Assembly (NCBI GenBank): GCA_005881235.1 | Contig: VBEQ01000146.1 | Location: 1 to 31,868 of the forward strand | Direction: 5' to 3' | Length of the DNA stretch: 31,868 bases | Source: Chloroflexota bacterium | GTDB taxonomy: Bacteria > Chloroflexota > Dormibacteria > CF-121 | In this document: positions 7,045 to 15,398 of the stretch, one piece after another | Position numbering within the stretch: the stretch's first letter is position 1 | Layout: each line of letters begins with the position of its first letter | Translations under genes and position numbers: made by a program | The notes under the pieces: generated by a model | The model's input: the letters and a program-made list of their open reading frames with translations, nothing else | Database searches by the model: none | Told to the model about the DNA's origin: nothing

Positions 7045-9910
7045 CAAGAACGCCGCCGGCAATAAGTCTCTGCAGCACACCGAGATCGTGATCAGGGGGG
7101 CGCGCGAGCACAACCTCAAAGACATCGACCTGACCATCCCGCGCGACAAGCTCGTCGTCTTCACCGGGCTGTCAGGCTCGGGGAAGTCGTCGCTCGCCTT
7201 CGACACGATCTACGCCGAGGGGCAGCGGCGCTACGTCGAGTCGCTGTCGTCCTATGCCCGGCAGTTCCTCGGACAGATGGACAAGCCGGACGTCGATCAG
7301 ATCGATGGGTTGTCGCCGGCGATCTCGATCGACCAGAAGGGGACCAGCCACAACCCGCGGTCCACGGTCGGCACCGTGACGGAGATTTATGACTACATGC
7401 GCCTGATGTGGGCGCGCATCGGCCACCCCCACTGCCCGATCAGCGGACACGAGATCACGCGCCAGACCACCGAGCAGATTGCTGACAAGGTCATGGAGCT
7501 CCCCCAGGGGAGCCGGGTCATGATCCTGGCTCCGGTCGTCCGCGACCGCAAAGGCGAGCACCAGGACGTGCTCTCTGAGGCAAAGAAGGCCGGCTTCGTC
7601 CGGGCGCGCGTCGATGGCAACCTCTATGAGCTGACCGAGCGCATCTCCCTGGACAAGAACAAGAAGCATGGCATCGAGATCGTCGTCGACCGGCTGGTGA
7701 TCGACCGCGAAGGCATCAGCCGGCTACGTGAGTCGGTCGAGACCGCCGCGAAGATGGCCGGCGGGCTCGTTCTCGTAACGCGTGCCGATGGTAAGGGCGA
7801 GGAGCAGCTCTTCAGCCAGAACTTCGCCTGCCCCTTTGACGGCTTCTCGATGGAGGAGCTCGCGCCGCGCAACTTTTCGTTCAACAACCCGCATGGCGCC
7901 TGCCCGGCGTGCACCGGGCTGGGGAGCAAGCTCGAGATCGATCCGGATCTTGTGATCCCGGACAAGAGCCGGCCACTCGCCGACGGCGCGATCCGCACCC
8001 TGGGCCGGTCTTCGTACTTTTACAACGACCTGGTCGAGGCTGTGGCCAATCGCTACAAGATTTCCATGGACAAGCCGTTCGGCAAACTGACCGTCAAAGA
8101 GCGCCAGATTATTCTCTACGGCAACAACGGCGACCCCTTGCGTGTGAAGTACGTCAACAGCGAGGGCCAGCGCCGCTGGTACGAAACATCGTACGAAGGC
8201 ATCATCCCGAACCTCGAGCGGCGCCATCGCGAGACCGAGTCCGAGTTCATCCGCGCCGAGATCGAGCGGCTGATGACGCCCCGGCCGTGCCCGGTCTGCA
8301 AAGGGAAGCGGCTCAAGCCGGAGTATCTCGCCGTGACCGTGGCGGATCGCTCGATCATGGACGTGTGCGACCTGTCGATCACGGCCGCGCAGGGCTGGTT
8401 TGCGAAACTTCAGCTGACCGAGCGTGAAACGTTGATTGCGCGCGCCATCTTGAAAGAGATCCGCGAGCGGCTCCAGTTCCTGGTTGACGTCGGTCTCGAT
8501 TACCTGAGCCTCGCCCGAGCGGCCGATTCGCTGTCCGGCGGCGAGGCACAGCGAATCCGGCTCGCCACGCAGATCGGATCGAAACTCATGGGCGTCTTGT
8601 ACATCCTTGATGAGCCCTCGATCGGGCTCCATCAGCGCGACAACCGGAAGCTGATCAACACACTGCTCGCGCTGCGCGACATCGGCAACACGGTGGTCGT
8701 CATCGAGCATGACGAAGAAACGATGCGAACGGCGGACTTCATCGTCGACATCGGGCCTGGGGCCGGCGAGCACGGTGGCAAAATCGTCGCCACAGGCAGC
8801 TTCGACGATATCCTGAAATCGCCGGAGTCGATCACCGGGGCGTTCCTGCGCGGCGAGCGATCGATCCCCCTGCCGACGCGGCGCCGGAAAGGCAACGGGC
8901 AGATGATCGTCGTCCGTGGCGCCACCGAGAACAACCTGAAGAACATCGATGTGTATTTTCCGTTGGGCAAGTTGATCTGCATTTCCGGCGTCAGCGGGTC
9001 CGGGAAGAGCACACTCGTCAGCGACATCCTCTATCGGCGGATGGCGCAGCACTTCTACCGGGCGAAGGACCGTGCGGGCGCCGCACGCGAGGTCTCCGGC
9101 CTGAACTTCATCGACAAGGTCATCAACGTCGACCAGTCGCCGATCGGTCGCACGCCGCGCTCCAATCCGGCGACGTACACGGGCGTCTTTACCTACATTC
9201 GTGAGCTCTTCTCCGAGATGCCGGAAGCGCGCGTCCGCGGCTACAAGCCGGGCCGCTTCAGCTTCAACGTGAAGGGCGGCCGCTGCGAGAACTGCGAGGG
9301 CGACGGCATCATCAAGATCGAGATGCACTTCCTGCCCGATGTCTATGTCCCTTGTGAAGTCTGCAAGGGCAAGCGCTACAACAAGGAGGCGCTCGAGGTC
9401 ACCTACCGTGGCAAGACGATCGCCGACGTGCTCGACATGAGCGTCGAGGAGGCGACGGAATTCTTCGACCGGATCCCCCGGATCCGGCGCAAGCTGCAGA
9501 CGCTCTGCGAGGTCGGCCTTGGATATATTCGCCTGGGCCAGCCGGCGACGCAGCTGTCCGGCGGCGAAGCGCAGCGCGTCAAGCTGACGGAAGAGCTCAG
9601 CCGCCGGGACACAGGGAAGACTTTCTATATCCTGGACGAGCCCACCACGGGCCTGCACTTCGCCGATATCGAGCGCCTGTTGAACGTCCTGCATCGTCTC
9701 GTCGACGCCGGCAACACGGTGGTCGTCATCGAGCACAATCTGGACGTTTTGAAGACGGCGGATCACATCATCGACCTGGGCCCCGAAGGCGGGGACAAGG
9801 GCGGCCAGGTGGTGGCGGTCGGCACCCCGGAGGAGATCGTCCGGAATCCCCGTTCATATACCGGTCAGTACCTCAAGCGGGTGCTCGACCCGGAGCTCGC
9901 GATAGCCTAA
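7037..9910 (+). CDS. uvrA: UvrABC excinuclease subunit A
   Basis: UvrA (957 residues) is the dimeric ABC-type ATPase that finds bulky DNA lesions and loads UvrB. It has two nucleotide-binding domains. Walker A sites are GLSGSGKSS near residue 44 and GVSGSGKST near 651. ABC signatures LSGGEAQR are near 498 and 840, each followed by a Walker B ending ILDEP. The C-terminal zinc finger is complete (CENC, then CEVC). The other finger reads CPFD followed by CPAC, with Asp at one Cys position; I believe a similar substitution occurs in actinobacterial UvrA, so it is probably not a defect. The start is GTG inside the 3' end of uvrB (8-base overlap), implying translational coupling. uvrC follows after 4 bases. 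Confidence 0.98.
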   Translation: MADKNAAGNKSLQHTEIVIRGAREHNLKDIDLTIPRDKLVVFTGLSGSGKSSLAFDTIYAEGQRRYVESLSSYARQFLGQMDKPDVDQIDGLSPAISIDQKGTSHNPRSTVGTVTEIYDYMRLMWARIGHPHCPISGHEITRQTTEQIADKVMELPQGSRVMILAPVVRDRKGEHQDVLSEAKKAGFVRARVDGNLYELTERISLDKNKKHGIEIVVDRLVIDREGISRLRESVETAAKMAGGLVLVTRADGKGEEQLFSQNFACPFDGFSMEELAPRNFSFNNPHGACPACTGLGSKLEIDPDLVIPDKSRPLADGAIRTLGRSSYFYNDLVEAVANRYKISMDKPFGKLTVKERQIILYGNNGDPLRVKYVNSEGQRRWYETSYEGIIPNLERRHRETESEFIRAEIERLMTPRPCPVCKGKRLKPEYLAVTVADRSIMDVCDLSITAAQGWFAKLQLTERETLIARAILKEIRERLQFLVDVGLDYLSLARAADSLSGGEAQRIRLATQIGSKLMGVLYILDEPSIGLHQRDNRKLINTLLALRDIGNTVVVIEHDEETMRTADFIVDIGPGAGEHGGKIVATGSFDDILKSPESITGAFLRGERSIPLPTRRRKGNGQMIVVRGATENNLKNIDVYFPLGKLICISGVSGSGKSTLVSDILYRRMAQHFYRAKDRAGAAREVSGLNFIDKVINVDQSPIGRTPRSNPATYTGVFTYIRELFSEMPEARVRGYKPGRFSFNVKGGRCENCEGDGIIKIEMHFLPDVYVPCEVCKGKRYNKEALEVTYRGKTIADVLDMSVEEATEFFDRIPRIRRKLQTLCEVGLGYIRLGQPATQLSGGEAQRVKLTEELSRRDTGKTFYILDEPTTGLHFADIERLLNVLHRLVDAGNTVVVIEHNLDVLKTADHIIDLGPEGGDKGGQVVAVGTPEEIVRNPRSYTGQYLKRVLDPELAIA

Positions 9911-9914
9911 GACC

Positions 9915-11741
9915 GTGGCCACCGCGACCAGGAAGCCAGCTCCGCTCACGGAGCGGGCTGAATATCTAAAAGAGCGTCTCAAGGCGCTGCCCGACACCCC
10001 GGGCGTCTACCTGATGCGCGATGTCCAGGCGCGCGTCATCTACGTAGGTAAGGCGCTGAGCCTGCGCAACCGCGTGCCGAATTACTTCCAGGCCTCGAGC
10101 GTGTTGCCAGAGCACACGGCGACTGAGAAAGAAGCGCTCGTCCTCGAGCAGACGATGATCAAGCGGCATCGTCCGCGCTTCAACATCCGGCTGCGCGACG
10201 ACAAGAACTATCTCTACATCAAGCTGCCCCTGAACGAAGATTTCCCGCGCATTACGCTCGTCCGCCGGCCGGCCAGCGACGGCGCCCGGTACTGGGGGCC
10301 CTACACGCACGCGATCGCGCTGCGCACGACACTCAAGACGGTCCGCCGCGTCATCCCCTACCGAAGTTGCAAGGACTCCGAGTTCGCGCTCGGGCGCCCC
10401 TGCTTCTACTATCACTTGAACCTCTGCTCGGCGCCTTGCGCGGGATTCATCAACCGCGAGGACTACCACGAGCAGCTCAACCAGGTCGCGGACTTCCTCG
10501 ATGGCCGCTCGGACCACGTGGCCCGGCGGCTGAAGCAACAAATGCAGGAAGCCGCCGACAAGCTCGAGTACGAAGCCGCGGCGCGCTACCGGGATCGCCT
10601 CGACGCCATGCAGCGAATGGCCGAACGCCAGAAAGTCCTGGCGATGGGCCGCTACGACCAGGATCTGTTCGGTCTTGCGCGAGCCAACGGCCAGGGCTCG
10701 GTGCGGGTCTTCAGCGTGCGCGAGGGCCGCCTCTCCGGCTCGGAGAACTTCGACCTGGTGGGCCTCGACAGAGATCAAGCGAACGCCGACATCCTCAATG
10801 CCTTTGTCAGCCAGTACTACGCGAGCGCCACGCACATCCCCAAGGAAGTCTTCGTTCCCGAGGTGCTGCCCGACCGCGAGCTGATCGAGCAATGGCTGAC
10901 CGAGCGCCGCGGCAGCACCGTCGCGGTCCGGGTCCCGCAGCGCGGCAAGCAGCGGGAGCTGCTCGAGCAGGCGGCCGCGAATGCCGCCGAGACGATGCGG
11001 CAGATGCGGATCAAGCTCGATTACGACGCGGAGCGAACCGCTTCGCTGCTGAACGACCTCCAGGCGCGGCTTCAGCTGCCGGCGCTGCCGGTGCGGATCG
11101 AGTGCTACGACATCTCGAACATCCAGGGCAAGTACCCGGTCGGCTCGATGGTCGTCTTCGAAGACGGGCGGCCCAAGCCGGCGCACTACCGGCATTTCCG
11201 GATCAAGACGGTGCAGGGCGCCAACGATTTCGCCATGTTGCAGGAGGTACTGCGGCGCCGATTCAGCCGGCATGCCCGGTCCGAAGAAGGGACCCCCGAG
11301 GAGCCGAGCTTCAGCCGGCTCCCGGACCTCGTCCTGATCGACGGCGGCAAAGGGCAGCTGTCGGCCGCCCGGGAGGTGATGGAGGCCATGGGCCTCGCCT
11401 CGGTCCCCACCCTCGGCCTGGCCAAGGAGCAGGAGGAGCTTTTCCAGCCTGGCGACAGCGAACCCATCCGTCTGCCGCTGGACTCCGAGGCCCTCTTCCT
11501 GGTCCAGCGCGTCCGCGACGAGGCGCATCGATTTGCGATCACGTTTCATCGCGTTGTCCGGAAGAAAGACGCGTTCGCCTCCGCCCTGGACGGCATCAGT
11601 GGGCTCGGCCCCGTCCGCCGCCGGGCGCTCGTTCGCCAGTTCGGCAGCATCGACAACATCCGAAGCGCGACCGTCGACGAGTTGATGGCCGTCAAGGGGA
11701 TCACCCGGCCCGTCGCCGTCGCCATCAAGGAAATGCTCTGA
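9915..11741 (+). CDS. uvrC: UvrABC excinuclease subunit C
   Basis: UvrC (608 residues) makes both incisions flanking the lesion. The N-terminal GIY-YIG nuclease shows GVYLMRD at residues 30-36 and VIYVGKA at 41-47, for the 3' cut. A UVR helix pair that contacts UvrB lies near 205-240 (KLEYEAAARYRDRL). The RNase H-like C-terminal nuclease has its acidic residues in ECYDISN (near 398) and LIDGGKGQL (near 475), with the His in EAHRFAITFHR, for the 5' cut. Two helix-hairpin-helix motifs end the protein. The GTG start is 4 bases after the uvrA stop. It closes the uvrBAC cluster. In actinobacteria uvrC is followed by rapZ-yvcK-whiA; here rapZ and yvcK are absent from this interval. Confidence 0.98.
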   Translation: MATATRKPAPLTERAEYLKERLKALPDTPGVYLMRDVQARVIYVGKALSLRNRVPNYFQASSVLPEHTATEKEALVLEQTMIKRHRPRFNIRLRDDKNYLYIKLPLNEDFPRITLVRRPASDGARYWGPYTHAIALRTTLKTVRRVIPYRSCKDSEFALGRPCFYYHLNLCSAPCAGFINREDYHEQLNQVADFLDGRSDHVARRLKQQMQEAADKLEYEAAARYRDRLDAMQRMAERQKVLAMGRYDQDLFGLARANGQGSVRVFSVREGRLSGSENFDLVGLDRDQANADILNAFVSQYYASATHIPKEVFVPEVLPDRELIEQWLTERRGSTVAVRVPQRGKQRELLEQAAANAAETMRQMRIKLDYDAERTASLLNDLQARLQLPALPVRIECYDISNIQGKYPVGSMVVFEDGRPKPAHYRHFRIKTVQGANDFAMLQEVLRRRFSRHARSEEGTPEEPSFSRLPDLVLIDGGKGQLSAAREVMEAMGLASVPTLGLAKEQEELFQPGDSEPIRLPLDSEALFLVQRVRDEAHRFAITFHRVVRKKDAFASALDGISGLGPVRRRALVRQFGSIDNIRSATVDELMAVKGITRPVAVAIKEML

Positions 11742-11747
11742 GATAAT
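11742..11747 (+). promoter_or_regulatory. predicted -10 box of the ClpX-type zinc-finger gene
   Basis: GATAAT has one mismatch to TATAAT. It lies just after the uvrC stop and ends 7 bases before GTG 11755. The geometry fits a leaderless transcript. Confidence 0.4.
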
Positions 11748-11754
11748 CGAAAAC

Positions 11755-11913
11755 GTGGATCACCCGGTGCGCCGGTGCTCGTTTTGCGGCAAGAAACAGG
11801 GGGAGGTCCGCCTCGTGGCCGGTCCCTCCGACGTCTACATCTGCCACCTCTGCGTGGCGCTCTGCAACGAGATCCTCGCCCAGGAGGCTGCCGCCGAGGT
11901 CACCTCCCCCTAG
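11755..11913 (+). CDS. stand-alone ClpX-type C4 zinc-finger microprotein
   Basis: A 52-residue protein starting at GTG. It contains C8-x2-C11, 18 residues, then C30-x2-C33, the exact spacing of the ClpX N-terminal zinc-binding domain. Typical ClpX flanking residues are also present (CSFCGKKQGEVRLVAGPSD; YICHLC; LCNEIL). No AAA+ ATPase domain follows; a TAG stop comes 10 residues after NEIL. In ClpX this domain dimerises and binds adaptors and substrates, so a free copy might act as an adaptor, a decoy or a small DNA/protein-binding module; that is inference. It sits 13 bases after uvrC with its own candidate -10 box. The alternative is a decayed clpX fragment, but the clean start and stop and intact cysteines argue against decay. 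Confidence 0.85.
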   Translation: MDHPVRRCSFCGKKQGEVRLVAGPSDVYICHLCVALCNEILAQEAAAEVTSP

Positions 11914-11924
11914 CCCGCACGCTA

Positions 11925-11943
11925 CCCTCCCCAGAGGGGAGGG
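11925..11943. other. perfect GC-rich hairpin between two genes
   Basis: An 8-bp perfect stem, CCCTCCCC and GGGGAGGG, with the 3-base loop AGA lies 11 bases after the zinc-finger stop. On the plus strand it is followed by AAAAG, not a T-tract, so it is not a classical intrinsic terminator. It could protect the 3' end of the upstream transcript or cause pausing. Confidence 0.45.
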
Positions 11944-11971
11944 AAAAGGGGGATCAAACCGTTATAGGGGC

Positions 11972-13642
11972 GTGCCGGACTCGCCCAACCTGTCCAGCGC
12001 GCTCGGCGACGCCGTTACCGAGGGGCGGGGGTTCCTCGCGCGCCTCGAATCGATGACGCAGGCGCTTGGCTCCGAGCTCGCCCGTCACGAGGAAACCATC
12101 GCCGCGGAGCGCAAGCGCCTGGCCCAGCTCGAGCGGGAGCTGGACGCGGCGCGGCAGGAGCGCGATCAGGCCTCCGCGGATCGTGACGCCGCCGCGGCGG
12201 ACCGCGACCGGGCGCGGCAGGCGGTCGAGGGAGCTCAGCGGGAGGCGAGCGGACTACAAGCCCAGCTGGCCAGCGGCGCCGCGGAACTTACTCGCCTGCG
12301 CGACCAGCTCGAGCTGGTCACCCGTGACCGCGATGGCCTGCAGACGGACCAGATCCAGTGGGGCCTCGACCGCGAACGAATGGTTGCCGAGGTCAACCAG
12401 CTCAAGGAGCACGCAACGGGACTCGAGCGGGACCTGGGCAGCGAGCGCGAGCAGCACCTGCAGCTGCAGGCTCGTCATGCCGAGCTCACCGAACAGGCCA
12501 ACAAGCTCGCCTCGGATTGGGTGTCGCGCCGGCAAGCCCTCACCGCCGAGATCCAGGCGCAGAACGAAGAGATGCAGCAGGTCCGGAAAGCCCTGGAAGA
12601 GGCGAAGTCGCTGGAGCGGCACAGCTCGGCGGGCCCGCTCTCAGCGGCCGCGAGCGTGAGCCCGGAGCAAAGCCACCTGATCAACTCGCGGCTCAATTCG
12701 CTGATCGGGTTTTCCAGCGTCCTGCTCGACGAGCGCACACACGCACTCACGGTCGAAGAGCATCGCGAATACTTGAAGTACCTGCACGACAGCGCGGTGG
12801 CGCTCGGCGAGGCGGTACGCTCGTTGACCGGCAGCCGCACAGCGAATCCCGACGCCCCAGCGGTGGTCGACCGCGAGGGACGACCGCCGGACATCCTGGT
12901 GGCGGATAACGACATGGTCTCGCGGCAACGGATCGAGCCATTCCTCAAGCGCGCCGGCTACGAAGTCATCTATGTCGACAACGGTCCGCGCGCCCTGGAG
13001 AAGGCGTCACACCTGCAGCCACTGGCGATGTTGATCGACGCCCAGCTGCCGCTCAGCGGTGCGCCGGCCCTGATCAAGGAACTCCGCAAGGATCCGCGCA
13101 CCCGTGATATCCCGCTGGTGGTATTGGCAACCCCCGACGGTCCACCGGTCGCACTCCCGGACTGCGAGGTCCTGACCAAGCCAATCGACCGGCAGCAGCT
13201 CGTCCAGCTGATGGTGAGATTCGATCTTATGGCCGACACCAAGCGCGCGAAAAAGATGCCCGCGAACGTCCTGGTCATCGATGACGACCTTCAGGCGATC
13301 AGCCTGGTCAAGGCCGTTCTCAAACCCTTCAACGTTCGCGTCAGCGCGGTCGACAGCGCTCGCACCGGGATCGAGCAGGCCCTGCGCAACAAGCCCGACC
13401 TCGTGATTCTCGATCTCGTGATGCCCGGGGTCGACGGCTTCGAGGTGATCGCGGCGCTGCGCCGCGACAAGGACATCGGCCGGATCCCCATCCTTGTCCA
13501 CACCGCGAAGGTGCTCACGGCCGAAGACCGGCAGCGCCTGGAGGGCAAGGTCGAGTCCATCGTCGAGAAGGCGGAATTCCAGCCCGAGCGATTCCTCGAG
13601 CTGTTGCTGAAGCGCGGCGAACGCCGCAAACGCGCCGCTTAG
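11972..13642 (+). CDS. coiled-coil / HisKA-like / tandem receiver (REC-REC) signalling protein without ATPase domain
   Basis: A soluble 556-residue protein. Residues about 35-220 form a long heptad-rich coiled coil. Residues about 232-290 resemble a HisKA dimerisation domain: RLNSLIGFSSVLLDE aligns with the usual H-box helix, and H235 falls at the phospho-acceptor position, though the normal HELRTP is HLINSR. No HATPase_c domain follows. REC1 (about 305-415) has an acidic start (ADND), D356 in LIDAQLP and K in LTKP, but Ala at the usual Thr position. REC2 (about 425-550) looks complete: VIDDD, D481 in ILDLVMPG, HTAK, and a Lys in VEKAEF. It probably receives phosphate from another kinase or acts as a scaffold. 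No DNA-binding or enzymatic output domain and no membrane segment are seen. GTG start; its stop overlaps that of lgt. Confidence 0.85.
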   Translation: MPDSPNLSSALGDAVTEGRGFLARLESMTQALGSELARHEETIAAERKRLAQLERELDAARQERDQASADRDAAAADRDRARQAVEGAQREASGLQAQLASGAAELTRLRDQLELVTRDRDGLQTDQIQWGLDRERMVAEVNQLKEHATGLERDLGSEREQHLQLQARHAELTEQANKLASDWVSRRQALTAEIQAQNEEMQQVRKALEEAKSLERHSSAGPLSAAASVSPEQSHLINSRLNSLIGFSSVLLDERTHALTVEEHREYLKYLHDSAVALGEAVRSLTGSRTANPDAPAVVDREGRPPDILVADNDMVSRQRIEPFLKRAGYEVIYVDNGPRALEKASHLQPLAMLIDAQLPLSGAPALIKELRKDPRTRDIPLVVLATPDGPPVALPDCEVLTKPIDRQQLVQLMVRFDLMADTKRAKKMPANVLVIDDDLQAISLVKAVLKPFNVRVSAVDSARTGIEQALRNKPDLVILDLVMPGVDGFEVIAALRRDKDIGRIPILVHTAKVLTAEDRQRLEGKVESIVEKAEFQPERFLELLLKRGERRKRAA

Positions 13643-14472
13643 CTCGCGGCTTCTCCCGCGGTCGTGGGCGTCTCGGCCGGCTGCGGCTGTGGTGGCCTCG
13701 CCAGACGCTCTTTGCGCAGCAGGTAGGCGATTACCGGCAATGCAAGCGCGATCACGACGAGTGACGTTACCTGGGCCTGCTTCAAGCCGCCGAGGATCAC
13801 GACGTTGTCGCGCACGAAGAAAATAAAGAACTGGCTCACCGAGTAGAGGACGATGTAGAGCATGGCGAGCATCCCCTCGGGATGGATGCGCGTGCGAAGG
13901 TTCCACAACAGCAGGAAGAGCGCGAGGCTGATCAGCAGCTCGTAGAGGCTCGCCGGCTGGACGGGCACGTTGAGGGGCCCGAACGTCTGGGGGTTCGTGT
14001 ACTCGAAGCCCCAGCCGTTGGTCTTGTAGCCGACGATGTCCCCATTGATGATGTTGCCGATGCGGCCGATCGCCTGGCCGATGGTCATGCCGAGCGCGCC
14101 GACGTCGAGCAGGCTCCAGAACGGGATCTTCCACCGCCAGGATGAGATGGCAACCGCCAGCGCGCCGCCGAACATCGCGCCGAAGAAGGCCATACCGCCC
14201 TGCCACACCGCGATGATCTGGGCCGGGTGGTGCAGGAAGAAATTGGGGTCGTTCTGGACAACGTAATAGAGGCGGCCCCCGGCGATGCCGAGCACGGCCG
14301 CCAGCAAGGCGACATTCATCAGCTGGTCCCGGTCGATCCCTCGGCGTGGGGCGTCGCGAAGTGCAACCTGGATCCCGACGTAGAGTCCGATCGCGATCAT
14401 GATCCCGTACCAGTGGATCTTGAGCCCACCGATCGATACGAGAACCGGATCGATCCCGATCTTGATCAGCAC
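13639..14472 (-). CDS. lgt: prolipoprotein diacylglyceryl transferase
   Basis: Lgt (277 residues, about seven membrane helices) transfers diacylglycerol from phosphatidylglycerol to the lipobox cysteine of exported prolipoproteins. The family signature GRIGNIINGD is at residues 136-145. An N-terminal KIHWYGIMIAIG and a late Arg in FFVRDN match conserved positions. The residue matching E. coli His103 is Phe97 (GGMAFFG); that position is variable in the family, so I do not read it as loss of function. A proline-rich tail follows the last helix. The GTG start is preceded by TAAACT-N6, suggesting leaderless expression, and the promoter is intertwined with that of whiA. The stop overlaps the REC-protein stop (convergent). 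A lipoprotein candidate is encoded about 6 kb away. Confidence 0.96.
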   Translation of the reverse strand: MLIKIGIDPVLVSIGGLKIHWYGIMIAIGLYVGIQVALRDAPRRGIDRDQLMNVALLAAVLGIAGGRLYYVVQNDPNFFLHHPAQIIAVWQGGMAFFGAMFGGALAVAISSWRWKIPFWSLLDVGALGMTIGQAIGRIGNIINGDIVGYKTNGWGFEYTNPQTFGPLNVPVQPASLYELLISLALFLLLWNLRTRIHPEGMLAMLYIVLYSVSQFFIFFVRDNVVILGGLKQAQVTSLVVIALALPVIAYLLRKERLARPPQPQPAETPTTAGEAAS

Positions 14473-14488
14473 CGACCCAGTTTAATGT
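14462..14488 (+). promoter_or_regulatory. predicted promoter of whiA, overlapping that of lgt
   Basis: TTGATC (14462-14467) and TAATGT (14483-14488) are separated by 15 bases, mirroring the lgt promoter. The -10 ends 6 bases before ATG 14495, which supports that ATG over the GTG at 14489. Confidence 0.45.
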
Positions 14489-14505
14489 GTGGCAATGACG
14501 CTCAA
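14479..14505 (-). promoter_or_regulatory. predicted promoter of lgt, overlapping that of whiA
   Basis: On the minus strand, TTGAGC (14500-14505) and TAAACT (14479-14484) are separated by 15 bases. The -10 ends 6 bases before the lgt GTG. It shares 14483-14484 with the whiA -10 box. The spacer is shorter than the usual 17, so the -35 is uncertain. Confidence 0.45.
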
Positions 14506-15352
14506 GGCGTCCTTCACCGATGAGGTGAAGGCGGAACTCGCCAACGTCCAACCGGCACGACCGTGCTGCCAGGAAGCGGAGCTGACCGCCATGGCCGAGG
14601 CGCTCGTCGGCGCCAGCGATGGCGCGCCGTTTACGCTGCGCATCCCGCGCAACGCCGTGGCGCGCAAGGTCGTCCACCTGGCCAAGGTTGCTGGCGGCCG
14701 GGTGGAGACCGTCCGAAAGGGGGCCACGGAGAAACGGCCCAGCTACCGGCTACGGCTCACGCTGCCGTCGGGCCGGGGCTCGAAGGACGGTTGCTGTGCC
14801 CGCGCCATCCTGCGCGGGACCTTCCTGGCGCGCGGCGTGTTGGGGAATCCCGCGGACGCCTACCACCTCGAGATGGCGGTGCCGGCGGGAGCCACCACGC
14901 TGGTGAGCAGCGGGGCGGCACGCGCAGGCATCCCCCTCAAGCGCACCACGCGCCGCGGCCGGACGGTCTATTACTTGAAAGGCGCCGAGCCCATCTCGCG
15001 GATGCTCGGGTTGATGGGCGCGAACCGCGCGGTGATGCGCTTCGAGAACGACCGCATTCTTCGTGACATGCGAAGCCAGGCCAACCGGCGGGCCAACAGC
15101 GAGACCGCGAACATGGACAAGCGGCTACGCGCTGCGCTCCAACAACGCGATGCGATCCGGCGGCTCAAGGCGCGCGACAACCGGCTGCAGTCGCTGCCGC
15201 CCGCGCTGCGCGAGGTGGCCGAGCTGCGCCTCGCCCATCCGCGCGCCGGCCTCCGCGAGCTTGCCCAGGTGGCCCAGGTCAGCAAGTCGGCAGTCGCCAA
15301 TCGCTTACGCCGGCTGGTCAGGCTGGCGAATCGAAATGGTCTAATAGATTGA
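14495..15352 (+). CDS. whiA: sporulation-type transcriptional regulator WhiA
   Basis: WhiA (285 residues) is a DNA-binding regulator linked to cell division and sporulation in Gram-positive bacteria. It combines a LAGLIDADG-homing-endonuclease-like N-terminal region with a C-terminal helix-turn-helix. The N-terminus SFTDEVKAELA is characteristic, as are CCARAILRGTFLARG near 95-110 and DAYHLEM. The C-terminal HTH is around ALREVAELRLAHPRAGLRELA and VSKSAVANRLRRL. The homing-endonuclease catalytic acids are not expected to be functional in WhiA. ATG 14495 is chosen from the -10 spacing. gapA begins 46 bases downstream with its own strong Shine-Dalgarno, so whiA may head the glycolytic operon. 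This matches the actinobacterial whiA-gap-pgk-tpi order. Confidence 0.95.
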   Translation: MTLKASFTDEVKAELANVQPARPCCQEAELTAMAEALVGASDGAPFTLRIPRNAVARKVVHLAKVAGGRVETVRKGATEKRPSYRLRLTLPSGRGSKDGCCARAILRGTFLARGVLGNPADAYHLEMAVPAGATTLVSSGAARAGIPLKRTTRRGRTVYYLKGAEPISRMLGLMGANRAVMRFENDRILRDMRSQANRRANSETANMDKRLRAALQQRDAIRRLKARDNRLQSLPPALREVAELRLAHPRAGLRELAQVAQVSKSAVANRLRRLVRLANRNGLID

Positions 15353-15385
15353 GCGCGGGAACTCCCGTGATCATCCCCCAAGAGC

Positions 15386-15394
15386 GAGGAGAGG
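15386..15394 (+). promoter_or_regulatory. strong ribosome binding site of gapA
   Basis: A purine-rich GAGCGAGGAGAGG stretch holds a good Shine-Dalgarno match a few bases before the gapA ATG. It is one of only two strong Shine-Dalgarno sites I found in the window. Confidence 0.6.
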
Positions 15395-15398
15395 CGTC

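Noticed and set aside
7820..7920. UvrA zinc finger 1 with CPFD in place of CPxC
   Set aside because: A Cys-to-Asp/other change at this position is, to my knowledge, seen in actinobacterial UvrA, so it is not evidence of a defect.
7724..9766. Long 680-codon minus-strand frame across uvrA
   Set aside because: It is fully antisense to an intact uvrA and its translation has the Asp/Arg/Leu/Ala composition typical of GC-rich shadow frames, with no recognisable domain.
9966..11549. 527-codon minus-strand frame over uvrC
   Set aside because: Antisense shadow of an intact uvrC; Arg/Asp/Val-rich with no motif.
11925..11943. Hairpin as a Rho-independent terminator
   Set aside because: The stem is perfect but is followed by AAAAG on the plus strand and TAGCG on the minus strand, so no T-tract is present in either direction.
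14181..14205. Phe97 in Lgt where E. coli has His103
   Set aside because: Non-His residues (often Tyr) are common at this position outside proteobacteria; the rest of the Lgt signature is intact.
13007..14677. 556-codon minus-strand frame over the REC protein, lgt and whiA
   Set aside because: It reads antisense or out of frame to three genes with clear family motifs.
15356..15367. CGGGAACTCCCG imperfect palindrome between whiA and gapA
   Set aside because: Too short and too likely by chance in GC-rich DNA; the loop is too small for a stable hairpin.
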